Below are positions 1 to 8,430 of a stretch of DNA of 64,000 bases, in pieces. The position numbers and the translations under genes were made by a program. How positions within the stretch are numbered: the first letter of the stretch is position 1; each line of letters starts with the position of its first letter. Below the pieces are notes generated by a model. The model was not told the origin of the DNA, searched no databases, and worked only from the letters and a program-made list of their open reading frames with translations. Location of the stretch: NCBI RefSeq assembly GCF_018417535.1, contig NZ_CP070978.1, positions 1,736,001-1,800,000 of the forward strand, in the 5' to 3' direction. This DNA comes from Burkholderia pyrrocinia (GTDB lineage Bacteria; Pseudomonadota; Gammaproteobacteria; Burkholderiales; Burkholderiaceae).

Positions 1-450
1 ACGCATTCGAGGTCCGGTGCGCGCCGAGCCGGGCAACCCCGACCCGGCGCTCCGGGCAGCCGACCTCGCATCGGCAGCGCGGCGGACCTTCTTCTGTTGT
101 TCACTACGTCTGCTCTCTCAGGCTCGCTTCATTTTTTTCTTCGCCACGCGGCGCCATTATCCGCCCAAATCGGCCGGAGTGAAACGTTTGCGGTTGCACC
201 CAACGCGTTATACCGGCCATTCGGTAACAGTCTTTCTGGACGCTTACGATGCACGCGAGTCGATTCGGCAAATCTTGCATTCGCGTCGGCGTTCCTTTTT
301 AATGGAACTGGTTTCAATCGCTGATTCGGCCAGGTTCCCGCGTGACGCGCCGTCGTGCTCGCGTCATCATGCCGATTCAGGATCGAGGATCATTCAGCTC
401 AGGATTCGCAGTGCCCGTCCTTCCCGGACACCCCGTCAAACGAGACCGTC
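1..450. other. Left-edge intergenic stretch
   Basis: No convincing gene lies before the aldehyde dehydrogenase. Open frames here have Burkholderia-atypical codon use and no recognisable protein. There is a local AT-richer patch around 125-310 that may hold the promoter of the downstream gene, but I cannot assign boxes. Confidence 0.5.
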
Positions 451-2079
451 ATGCCCGATTCCGCCTCTCTGCAGCAGCTGTTTCCCGCCTATCAAGACAT
501 CCCCGCCGAATTCCGGCTCGCTTCGCCGATCCACCAGCGCGTGTCGCTCGTCGACGGCGAGTTGCGACCGTGGGACGGCGCAACCAAGACCGTGCTGTCG
601 CCCGTGTGCGTGCGGCAGGCGGACGGCAGCGTCGAGCAGGTCGAGATCGGCAGCTACCCGGTGATGGGCGAGCCGGAAAGCGACGCGGCGCTCGACGCCG
701 CGGTGCGCGCGTACGACTCGGGCCGCGGCGAGTGGCCGACGATGAAGGTCGAGCAGCGCATCGCGTGCATGCAGGACTTCATCAAGCGGATGGTCGCGCA
801 GCGCGAGCTGGTCGTGAACCTGATCATGTGGGAGATCGGCAAGAGCCTCGCCGATTCGCAGAAGGAGTTCGACCGCACCGTCACGTACATGACGCAGACG
901 ATCGACGCGCTGAAGGAGCTCGACAACGCGAACTCGCGCTTCGTGATCGCGGAAGGCACGATCGGCCAGATCCGCCGCACGCCGCTCGGCGTCGTGCTGT
1001 GCATGGGCCCGTACAACTATCCGCTGAACGAGACCTTCGCGACGCTGATCCCCGCGCTGCTGATGGGCAACACCGTGGTGTTCAAGCCGCCGCAGTACGG
1101 CACGCTGCTGTTCGAACCGCTGCTCGAAGCGTTCCGCGACGCATTCCCGAAGGGCGTGATCAACACGATCTACGCGCCGGGCGCGGTGGTCGTGCCGCAC
1201 ATGCTCGCGTCGGGCAAGATCAACGTGCTCGCGCTGATCGGGTCGAGCAAGGTGGCCGATCACCTGAAGAAGCAGCACCCGAAGTCGCACCGGTTGCGCG
1301 CGATCCTCGGCCTCGACGCGAAGAACGCGGCGATCGTGCTGCCCGACGCCGATCTCGACCTCACCGTGAAGGAATGCCTGCTCGGCGCGCTGTCGTTCAA
1401 CGGCCAGCGCTGCACCGCGCTGAAGATGCTGCTCGTGCACCGCTCGATCGTCGACGAATTCCTGAAGCGCTTCACCGCCGCGCTCGAACAGCTGAAGATC
1501 GGCATGCCGTGGGAGAAAGGCGTCAGCATCACGCCGCTGCCCGGCATGCATCGCACGGCCTACATGACGGACGCGATCGACGACGCGAAAGCGAAGGGCG
1601 CGCAGGTCGTCAACCACTCGGGCGGCGAGTTCAGCAAGACGCTGTTCTATCCGGCCGTCGTGCACCCGGTGTCCGAAGGGATGAAGCTGTACCGCGAGGA
1701 ACAGTTCGGGCCGATCATTCCGGTCGCGCCGTTCGACGACGTCGACACCGCGCTCGACTACGTGACGACGTCGGATCACGGCCAACAGGTCAGCATCTTC
1801 GGTTCCGATCCGGTGCAAATCGGCGCGCTCGTCGATCCGCTCGTGAACCAGGTGTGCCGCGTGAACATCAACTGCCAGTGCCAGCGCGGGCCCGACGTGT
1901 TCCCGTTCGCGGGCCGCAAGGATTCGGCCGAAGGCACGCTGTCGGTGAGCGATGCGCTGCGCGCGTTCTCGATCCGCTCGATGGTCGCGGCAAAGCAGAC
2001 CGACAGCAGCAAGCAGTTGCTCGACTCGATCGTGTCGGATCACACGTCGAAGTTCATCAATACGGGCTTCATTTTCTGA
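451..2079 (+). CDS. gapN: NADP-dependent glyceraldehyde-3-phosphate dehydrogenase-like aldehyde dehydrogenase
   Basis: This 542-residue protein belongs to the ALDH superfamily, GapN group, which oxidises glyceraldehyde-3-phosphate to 3-phosphoglycerate without phosphorylation, making NADPH in the cytoplasm. The catalytic cysteine sits in NGQRCTALK (Cys321), and the C-terminal stretch INCQCQRGPDVFPFAG followed by a run ending in FSIRSMV is typical of GapN-like enzymes. The protein is longer than the roughly 475-500 residues usual for the family, with an N-terminal extension. Oddly, the ALDH motif normally reading ELGGK is here GLDAK, so the usual general-base Glu is replaced by Gly. The ATG at 451 is chosen because it opens the ALDH-like N-terminus (MPDSASLQQLFPAY) after a weak GAGA box. 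An in-frame ATG at 355 would add an unlikely 32 residues. The gene is monocistronic and followed by a strong hairpin. Confidence 0.85.
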   Translation: MPDSASLQQLFPAYQDIPAEFRLASPIHQRVSLVDGELRPWDGATKTVLSPVCVRQADGSVEQVEIGSYPVMGEPESDAALDAAVRAYDSGRGEWPTMKVEQRIACMQDFIKRMVAQRELVVNLIMWEIGKSLADSQKEFDRTVTYMTQTIDALKELDNANSRFVIAEGTIGQIRRTPLGVVLCMGPYNYPLNETFATLIPALLMGNTVVFKPPQYGTLLFEPLLEAFRDAFPKGVINTIYAPGAVVVPHMLASGKINVLALIGSSKVADHLKKQHPKSHRLRAILGLDAKNAAIVLPDADLDLTVKECLLGALSFNGQRCTALKMLLVHRSIVDEFLKRFTAALEQLKIGMPWEKGVSITPLPGMHRTAYMTDAIDDAKAKGAQVVNHSGGEFSKTLFYPAVVHPVSEGMKLYREEQFGPIIPVAPFDDVDTALDYVTTSDHGQQVSIFGSDPVQIGALVDPLVNQVCRVNINCQCQRGPDVFPFAGRKDSAEGTLSVSDALRAFSIRSMVAAKQTDSSKQLLDSIVSDHTSKFINTGFIF

Positions 2080-2094
2080 AGCCGCTTCGATGCG

Positions 2095-2132
2095 GAAACC
2101 TTCCGCCGCGCTTCGATGCGGCGGAAGGTTTC
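2095..2132. terminator. Bidirectional hairpin terminator
   Basis: A perfect 15-bp inverted repeat (2095-2109 with 2118-2132) encloses an 8-base loop between the convergent gapN-like and LysE-type genes. It has no long T run, so it may act in either direction or as an mRNA-stabilising hairpin. Confidence 0.75.
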
Positions 2133-2148
2133 AGCGAGCACCACGCGG

Positions 2149-2781
2149 CTACACGTTCGACACCAGCAGCCTGATCCCCGCCACGCCGAACACGACCGCG
2201 AGACCCGCTTCCATCGCGCGCCGGCCGCGCACGTACAGCCGGCGCGCGCCGTCCATCGAGAACACGAGCGCGTAGCCGCCGAACACCACGCACCCGATCA
2301 CGACACAGCCCGGCACGACGGCGCCGTGCGACGCGCCCGCACCGTTCGACGACAGCGCGACGATCGACACCCACACGAGGATGGCTTTCGGATTGGTCAG
2401 GTGCAGCATCGCGCCGCGCGCGTAGAAGCGCGACAGCCGCTGCTCGCCCGCCGCGTTCGGCGAGGCCGCCGCCGTACCCGACAGCGCCGTGCGCCCCGAC
2501 TTGAATGCGAGCCACAGCAGGTACAGCCCGCCGAAGATCTTGATCGCGACCAGCAGCTTCGACCACGCGAGCAATGCGGCCGACACGCCGAGCGCCGCCA
2601 CCGTCGCCCAGAACATCGACCCCGAAATGACGCCGAGCGCGAACGCCAGCGCCGCCTTGCGGCCCTGGTTTGCGGCGACCGACATGATCGCGAGATTGCT
2701 CGGCCCCGGGCTGGCCGTACCGATGAAATAGGCCGTGTAGGCCAGCAGCAGGTTGGCCGAGAAGAAGGCGTGGACGCTCAT
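2149..2781 (-). CDS. LysE family translocator (amino-acid exporter type)
   Basis: This 210-residue inner-membrane protein of the LysE/RhtB superfamily exports amino acids or related small molecules by proton exchange. About six hydrophobic segments are visible. The N-terminal motif TASPGPSNLAIMSVA is the family signature (consensus PGP near helix 1), and NPKAILVW follows mid-protein. The length matches the 200-215 usual for the family. The ATG at 2781 (MSVHAFFSANLLLAY) puts the first membrane segment at the N-terminus; longer frames upstream add charged sequence that does not fit. It converges with the aldehyde dehydrogenase. The substrate cannot be read from sequence. Confidence 0.88.
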   Translation of the reverse strand: MSVHAFFSANLLLAYTAYFIGTASPGPSNLAIMSVAANQGRKAALAFALGVISGSMFWATVAALGVSAALLAWSKLLVAIKIFGGLYLLWLAFKSGRTALSGTAAASPNAAGEQRLSRFYARGAMLHLTNPKAILVWVSIVALSSNGAGASHGAVVPGCVVIGCVVFGGYALVFSMDGARRLYVRGRRAMEAGLAVVFGVAGIRLLVSNV

Positions 2782-3376
2782 GTCGAATCTCGCAGGGTTG
2801 GTTCGGAGATTGTTGGCAATCGCGCGCGGTCTGCCCATGGACAGTTGGGCCGCAATTCGCTGGGCCAGTTTGATGACCACGCCAATCGAATCGCCATACG
2901 TGAAACCGTCTCGGTTATGAAACATCCGGCGCATTCGCCGCCGGTTTCCGCCGCCCAACGGAGGTCGTCCCGTATCGACGTTTCCCGCCAGCGAACGCAC
3001 GGCAGGCGCGGGCGGAACGCGCAGGCCGACACGTTTCGGCCGTCAGCCGACAGAAACGCAGCCCGCGTTTTACCCCGGCGTTACGTTACATCCGTGAAGC
3101 ATTTCGCCTTGCCGAGCCGCTTCGTGCGCCCGACGTCGACCGCGCCCCGCCTGTAGACACCGTCCTCGACCGTCTGCGCAACCCAGTCCCGGCGGGACTC
3201 GCCGACCGGCGCCGTAGCGCCGCTCAACATTGCTCAACATTCGGATCGCGGCGCTGGTACGGAACCTGCATTCCGTTCCGGTGAAGGCCGCGCCGACGAC
3301 CCGCGCGGTCACGAACCCAACGTCGGGCGCGTCCACGGATACGCCCGAACGATCCGCGCAAGCAACGAGGCCCTTC
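2782..3376. other. Intergenic region between divergent genes
   Basis: About 595 bases without a supportable gene. It should hold the promoters of the LysE-type gene (minus) and of the small unknown gene (plus). A short direct repeat of GCTCAACATT occurs near 3224-3241. I see no clear operator. Confidence 0.4.
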
Positions 3377-3700
3377 ATGGATGCGCTGCCCAATTCGTCC
3401 GACACGGCGTTCCAGCTCTTTCTCGCAAAGGTGCTCGAACAGCCGCTGCCCGACTGGACCGAGAAACAGCAGATGGAACTCGAGATGGCCCGCACGCTGT
3501 CGACCGAAATGGTTCACCTCGCCGAAGAGATGCGCGGCCGCACGCCCGATCTCGCGCGCTGCCTCGTGCTGCTCCGCTACGCGAAGGTGCTCGACTTCAT
3601 GCTGACGGCGCTCGCCGCGCGCCGCGACATTCACCCGCAGACGCTGCGCACGCTGTTCCGGCTCGCGAACCTGAAGGTCGACGATTCGTATCCGGCGTGA
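3377..3700 (+). CDS. Small conserved-looking protein of unknown function
   Basis: This soluble protein has 107 residues and no signal peptide. It is largely alpha-helical by composition, with alternating Leu and charged residues (EKQQMELEMARTLSTEMVHL; ARCLVLLRYAKVLDFMLTAL). I do not recognise a family. The start at 3377 is preceded by GAGG at a fitting distance. An in-frame ATG at 3230 would add 49 residues of low-complexity Thr/Arg-rich sequence and is less likely. The codon use matches Burkholderia genes. The neighbours (LysE-type exporter, metal-uptake unit) give no clear functional hint. Confidence 0.6.
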   Translation: MDALPNSSDTAFQLFLAKVLEQPLPDWTEKQQMELEMARTLSTEMVHLAEEMRGRTPDLARCLVLLRYAKVLDFMLTALAARRDIHPQTLRTLFRLANLKVDDSYPA

Positions 3701-3910
3701 CGCCGCTTGGCGAGGTGGCCTGACGAACCGGCTGCCGTAGAAAGTACGCCCGATACGAGCGCATGCGCGCATCGATCGTCGCCGCGATCACGAAGCCGGG
3801 CGACGCATGACGCGGTAACCCCGCGCACACGTCCGCTCGCACGCCGGCTTATCCTCGTTATCGGCGCTGCGGCCAGCCCCTCCCCGCAAACGGAGGTACA
3901 ATCGCGCGCC

Positions 3911-4396
3911 ATGAACGCACTACGCCACTTCCTGCACCGGCAAGGCGTCGCGCGACAGCTTCTGTGGGGTTTCCTCCTCGTGACGCTGCTGTCCCGCGCG
4001 CTGATGTCGGGCGCCGTGATGCTCGATCCGGATGGTCCGGATGCGGGCTCGGTGGTGCTGTGTTCGGGCCGCGGCCCGCTGATCGTCAGCGTGGCCGCGC
4101 TGGCCGCGCGCTTCGATGCCGGCGCGCCGATCACGCCGGCCAACGATGCGCTGGCGCTCGTCGACGCGCTCAAACATGATGCGCACGTCGACAAAACGGC
4201 GTCCTCCGGAAACGGAGACAGCCTCTGCTCATTTAGCGCCGCGCTGTTCACGGCACTCGCGTCGTTCGTACTGCTGGTGCTGCTGTTTCCCGCCGCGGCA
4301 CCGCGGCGCTTGCGCATTCCGCCCGATTTCCTTCCCGTCGTGCGATCGATATTCGACGATCGCCCGCCGTCCCGCGCCCCTCCCCTGTTCTGCTGA
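3911..4396 (+). CDS. DUF2946-like small membrane protein
   Basis: This 161-residue protein has a hydrophobic N-terminal segment (about residues 13-35), a central periplasmic-type part with LCSGRGP and DSLCSFS, and a second hydrophobic segment (about 113-132). The pattern of two membrane segments flanking a cysteine-bearing stretch, placed upstream of a PepSY protein and a TonB receptor, resembles the DUF2946 family often found beside copper or iron uptake genes. No direct function is known. The ATG at 3911 follows AGGAGG-like GGAGGT at unusually long spacing. The gene is 242 bases from the PepSY gene and probably in the same unit. Confidence 0.65.
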   Translation: MNALRHFLHRQGVARQLLWGFLLVTLLSRALMSGAVMLDPDGPDAGSVVLCSGRGPLIVSVAALAARFDAGAPITPANDALALVDALKHDAHVDKTASSGNGDSLCSFSAALFTALASFVLLVLLFPAAAPRRLRIPPDFLPVVRSIFDDRPPSRAPPLFC

Positions 4397-4638
4397 ACGT
4401 TCCGCCAAGCGGCCTGTGCACGTCGACGTGCGCCGGCCTTCATGCCGTTCGTTTCATCAAACCTGATTCAAGCGTTCCCCCGACTGCCCGCGTCGCGCGG
4501 GCAACGCCGCCTTGCGTATCGCCTGCGCACAAGGCCGCGTTGCCCATTGCGTCGACGCCGGCATGCCGGTGTTCCGCGCGTTGACGGCAGCCGGCCCGCA
4601 CCGGCCTCGCCGATCGACGATCACGAGGAGCTGACACC

Positions 4639-6102
4639 ATGTCCACCACCATCGAGCGGTCGATCTCGCCCGCCCGTTCCGCAAGCGCCGGTTACCGGAC
4701 GCTCTGGCGCTGGCATTTCTATGCCGGCCTGTTCGTCATGCCGTTTCTCGTGATCCTCGCGATCACGGGAACGCTCTATTGTTTCCAGCCGCAGATCGAG
4801 CCGCTGCTGTATCCGCACCGGCTGGTCGTCGAGCCGCGTGCGACGCCGCGGCTCGACCCGGATGCGCTGCTCGCCCGCGCGCGTTCCGCGATGCCGGCCG
4901 GCGCAACGCCCGTTTCCGTCCAGGTCTCCACGGCGCCCGACCGCAGCGCCGAATACGTGTTCCGGCTCCGCGACGGCAGCCGCGAGAGCGTGTACGTGAA
5001 CCCGTACGACGGCAGCCTGCTCGGCACGCTGAGCGTCGAGCGCCGCTTCATGCAGGTCGACCGGATGCTGCATCGCAAGCTGCTGCTCGGCAAGACCGGC
5101 GAGTTGCTGATGGAGCTCGCCGCATGCTGGACGTTCGTGATGATCGGCACCGGCATCGCACTGTGGTGGCCGCGCGGCACAGCGCGCATCGGGCGCGCAC
5201 TGCGGCCCGACCTGTCGCTGCGCGGCCGGCCGCTGTGGAAAAGCATTCACGCGACGGCGGGCATCTGGCTCGCGGCCGGCACGGTGGCGTTCATCCTGAC
5301 GGGGCTGCCGTGGTCGGGCTCGTGGGGCAAGAACTTCAAGGCGCTCGCCGCGACCGTGAACCTCGGCGCACCGGAAGGCGCATGGGGCGGCACGTCGGTG
5401 CGTTCGACGCGCCCGGGCGCAGCCGCGGAGCCCACGCACGCGCAGGCCGCTGCGCCGTCCGGCCATCATCACGAATCGGGCGAGTCGATGCCGGGGATGG
5501 TGATGGACGACCTGTCGTTGCCGCAAACGCCGTGGGCGGTCGGCAATGTGCCCGTTCCGCATTCGCCGTCCGCGCCGCTACCGGCGCCGCTGCCGCTGGC
5601 ACGCGCGATCGCGATCGTTGCAGGGCTCGGCGTGACGAGCGGCTACACGCTCGCGTTGCCGTCGGGCGCGGACGGCGTGTTCACCGCGTCGTACTTCCCG
5701 GCCGACCCGAAGGCGGAGCGGACGATCTACATCGACCAGTACAGCGGCGAGGTGCTGAAGGACATCGGCTATGACGACTACGGCGCGGTGTCGCAAGCCG
5801 TGTCGTACGGCACGTCGCTGCACATGGGTCGTTACTTCGGGCTCGCGAACCAGATCGTCTGTGCGGTGCTGTCGCTCGGGCTGGCCGCGATGGCCGTGAC
5901 GGGCGCGGTGATGTGGTGGAAGCGCCGCCCGGCCGGCAAGCTCGGCGCGCCGTCGCGCGAACGCTGCACGCCGCCGATGCGCGGCTGGATCGCGGGGCTC
6001 GTGCTGCTCGGCATCGTATTCCCGCTGATGGGGATGACGATCGTCGCGGTCTGGTTGATCGACCGCCTGCTGTTCGGCCGTGCGGCGCGCGCGGCAGCGT
6101 GA
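4639..6102 (+). CDS. PepSY-associated transmembrane protein (PiuB-like)
   Basis: This 487-residue inner-membrane protein has an N-terminal helix (WRWHFYAGLFVMPFLVIL, about 28-48), two PepSY-type periplasmic regions and further helices near 164-182, 210-228, 400-425 and 450-475. The family is linked to reduction or transport of metal bound by siderophores at the inner membrane. A His/Met-rich insertion at about residues 275-291 (GHHHESGESMPGMVMDD) looks like a metal-binding loop, and its composition is more copper- than iron-like. GAGGAG precedes the ATG. It lies 38 bases upstream of a TonB-dependent receptor, so the two are almost certainly cotranscribed. Confidence 0.88.
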   Translation: MSTTIERSISPARSASAGYRTLWRWHFYAGLFVMPFLVILAITGTLYCFQPQIEPLLYPHRLVVEPRATPRLDPDALLARARSAMPAGATPVSVQVSTAPDRSAEYVFRLRDGSRESVYVNPYDGSLLGTLSVERRFMQVDRMLHRKLLLGKTGELLMELAACWTFVMIGTGIALWWPRGTARIGRALRPDLSLRGRPLWKSIHATAGIWLAAGTVAFILTGLPWSGSWGKNFKALAATVNLGAPEGAWGGTSVRSTRPGAAAEPTHAQAAAPSGHHHESGESMPGMVMDDLSLPQTPWAVGNVPVPHSPSAPLPAPLPLARAIAIVAGLGVTSGYTLALPSGADGVFTASYFPADPKAERTIYIDQYSGEVLKDIGYDDYGAVSQAVSYGTSLHMGRYFGLANQIVCAVLSLGLAAMAVTGAVMWWKRRPAGKLGAPSRERCTPPMRGWIAGLVLLGIVFPLMGMTIVAVWLIDRLLFGRAARAAA

Positions 6103-6140
6103 TCGTAAAGCGATTCCACCGATTCAAAGGATTCCGAAGT

Positions 6141-8258
6141 ATGAAGTTCAGATCGATGTTTCCCGTCGCCGTTCTCGCGGCCTTCTCGCCGGCCGGGCAG
6201 GCCCAGGAAGGCGACATCAAGAGCACCGGTGCCACACTCGCACCGATTCGCATCAACGCACAGAAGGCGGCCGCGCTGACGCGGCCGCTCGACACGGGCA
6301 GCCGTCTCGGGCTGTCGTCGCTCGAAACCCCCGCGAGCGTCGAGCAGATCGACCGCACGACGCTCGACACGCGCGGCGACAGTTCGATCGTCGACGCAGT
6401 GAGCCGCGCAGCCGGTATCAGCGAGTCGCCGCACCCCGGCAACGGCGGCTCGGAGCTCAGCGCGCGCGGCTTCGTCGGCGCGTCGTCGGTCACGCAGCTC
6501 TACGACGGCGTGCGCCCGTACGGCGCGATCGGCGTCACCTTTCCGTTCGACACGTGGTCGGTCGACCATATCGACGTGCTGCGCGGCCCGGCTTCGGTGA
6601 TCTATGGCGAAGGCGCGATCGGCGGCGTCGTCAACATCGTGCCGAAGAAGCCGACCCGCACGCCGATCCGCAACGAGCTGCAGGTCGGCGGCGGCACCGA
6701 AGGCACGGCGCGGGTCGCGTTCGGCAGCGGCGGCGCGATCAACGACAAGCTGTCGTACCGCTTCGACATCAGCGGCAACCGCTCGTCGAACTGGGTCGAC
6801 CGCGGCGATTCGCGCAACCTGTCGATCTCGGGCGCGCTGCGCTACGACGTGACGCCCGACCTGTACGTGACGGCATCGTATGCGCAGGGCTTCCAGCATC
6901 CGATGCAGTATTTCGGCGTGCCGCTCGTGAACGGCGCGCGCGATCGGGCGCTCGACAAGAAGAACTACAACGTCGGCGACAGCGACATCGCGTTCCGCGA
7001 CAGCTGGGCAACCGTGTCGGCGAACTGGCAGCCGAGCGACAGCCTGAACGTGACGAGCACGCTGTACCGGATGAAGAGCAACCGTCACTGGAAGGACGCC
7101 GAGTACTACACGTACCTGCCGTCGGCCGCGCAGGTCCGGCGCAGCAGCTATACGGAGATCTTCCACGACCAGGAACAGTACGGCAACGTGACGACGGCCA
7201 CCGTGACCGGCGCGCTGCTCGGGATGCGCAACACGTTCTCGACGGGTTTCGAGTTCAATCACACGACGTTCCAGCACGACAACAATTCGCCATACTCGGG
7301 CACGTCGACGGTCGATCCGTTCAGCTTCGACCCGGGCAGCTTCATCAACATGGCCGGCACGTATCCGAAGTACCGCAGCCAGTCGAACCAGTACGCGCTG
7401 TTCGCCGAGAACCGGCTCGAGATCACGCCGCGCTGGTCGGTGATCGGCGGGCTGCGCTACGACCATGCGAGCGTGAACCGCGACGATCTCGTGAACGGCG
7501 GCGCGTTCACGAAGGTGTTCGCGAACACGGGCTGGCGCGTCGGCACCGTGTACGACGTGCGGCCCGGTCTCGCCGTGTACGGCCAGTACTCGGTCGCGGC
7601 CGATCCGGTCAGCTCGCTGCTGTCGCTGAATGCGTCGAAGGCGAACTTCACGCTCGCGACCGGCCGGCAGATCGAGATCGGCGTGAAGCAGTCGTTCCTC
7701 GACGGCAAGGCGGAATGGACGCTGGCCGCGTACCGGATCGTGAAGAGCAACCTGTTGACGGCCGATCCGGTGAACCCGAACCGGTCGATCCAGGTCGGCC
7801 AGCAGTCGTCGCGCGGGCTGGAGGCGACGGTCGGCGCGGAGATCGCGAAGGACTGGCGCGTCGACGCGAACGTGTCGATCCTGCGCGCGAAATACGACGA
7901 CTTCCAGCAGACGTCCGGCGGCACGACGGTCTCGCGCGCGGGCAACGTGCCGGTATCGGTGCCGCAGCGGCTCGCGAACCTGTGGGTAAGCTGGCGCTTC
8001 GCGCCGGACTGGACGGGTATCGCGGGCGTCAAGTACGTCGGCAAGCGCTTTGCCGACACGGCGAACCAGCTCGTGATGCCGTCGTACACGACCGTCGACC
8101 TCGGGCTCGCATGGAAGCCGCGCAAGGACACGACGATCACGGCGCGCGCGTACAACGTGTTCAACCGCCGCTACGTGCAGTCCGCGTATTACAACGAGAC
8201 GCAGTATCTGCTCGGCAACGATCGACGGTTCGAGGTGCTGGCGAACTACCGGTTCTGA
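6141..8258 (+). CDS. TonB-dependent siderophore-type outer-membrane receptor
   Basis: This 705-residue receptor has a short signal peptide (about residues 1-22, ending QAQ), a plug domain (about 60-175, including DHIDVLRGPASVIYGEGAIG) and a beta-barrel to the end. The C-terminal strand finishes in FEVLANYRF, with the terminal Phe needed for outer-membrane insertion. It would import a metal chelate using TonB energy. The length is typical of siderophore receptors (650-750). There is no signalling extension, so it is not FecA-like. It pairs with the preceding PepSY protein. The His/Met-rich PepSY partner leaves copper or another chelate open as the cargo. No clear Fur box was found upstream of the unit. 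Confidence 0.9.
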   Translation: MKFRSMFPVAVLAAFSPAGQAQEGDIKSTGATLAPIRINAQKAAALTRPLDTGSRLGLSSLETPASVEQIDRTTLDTRGDSSIVDAVSRAAGISESPHPGNGGSELSARGFVGASSVTQLYDGVRPYGAIGVTFPFDTWSVDHIDVLRGPASVIYGEGAIGGVVNIVPKKPTRTPIRNELQVGGGTEGTARVAFGSGGAINDKLSYRFDISGNRSSNWVDRGDSRNLSISGALRYDVTPDLYVTASYAQGFQHPMQYFGVPLVNGARDRALDKKNYNVGDSDIAFRDSWATVSANWQPSDSLNVTSTLYRMKSNRHWKDAEYYTYLPSAAQVRRSSYTEIFHDQEQYGNVTTATVTGALLGMRNTFSTGFEFNHTTFQHDNNSPYSGTSTVDPFSFDPGSFINMAGTYPKYRSQSNQYALFAENRLEITPRWSVIGGLRYDHASVNRDDLVNGGAFTKVFANTGWRVGTVYDVRPGLAVYGQYSVAADPVSSLLSLNASKANFTLATGRQIEIGVKQSFLDGKAEWTLAAYRIVKSNLLTADPVNPNRSIQVGQQSSRGLEATVGAEIAKDWRVDANVSILRAKYDDFQQTSGGTTVSRAGNVPVSVPQRLANLWVSWRFAPDWTGIAGVKYVGKRFADTANQLVMPSYTTVDLGLAWKPRKDTTITARAYNVFNRRYVQSAYYNETQYLLGNDRRFEVLANYRF

Positions 8259-8278
8259 CGTTGCGTGGTGCGATGCGA

Positions 8279-8310
8279 GCGCTCGCCGGCGCGTGTGCGT
8301 CGGCGAGCGC
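8279..8310. terminator. Hairpin between convergent genes
   Basis: A perfect 10-bp inverted repeat, 8279-8288 with 8301-8310, encloses a 12-base GC-rich loop just after the TonB receptor and before the end of the convergent oxidoreductase. It lacks a T run. Confidence 0.55.
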
Positions 8311-8430
8311 GGCCATCGTTGCTTCATCGTGAGTGCATGGCGACCCTGCGCGGGTGCCTGACGTCAGCCGGTCAGCCGCCCGGCAAACACCCCACCGGGC
8401 AACCAATCACCCAGCCGCGAATCGCCGCCG

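Noticed and set aside
436..2043. Long minus-strand frame (535 residues) over the gapN-like gene
   Set aside because: Shadow of the real plus-strand gene; Arg/His/Asp-rich, with no domain and typical of antisense frames in GC-rich DNA.
5832..8327. Very long minus-strand frame (831 residues) over the TonB receptor
   Set aside because: Shadow of the receptor gene. The protein is rich in Arg, Val and His with no recognisable fold; the plus strand gives a complete receptor.
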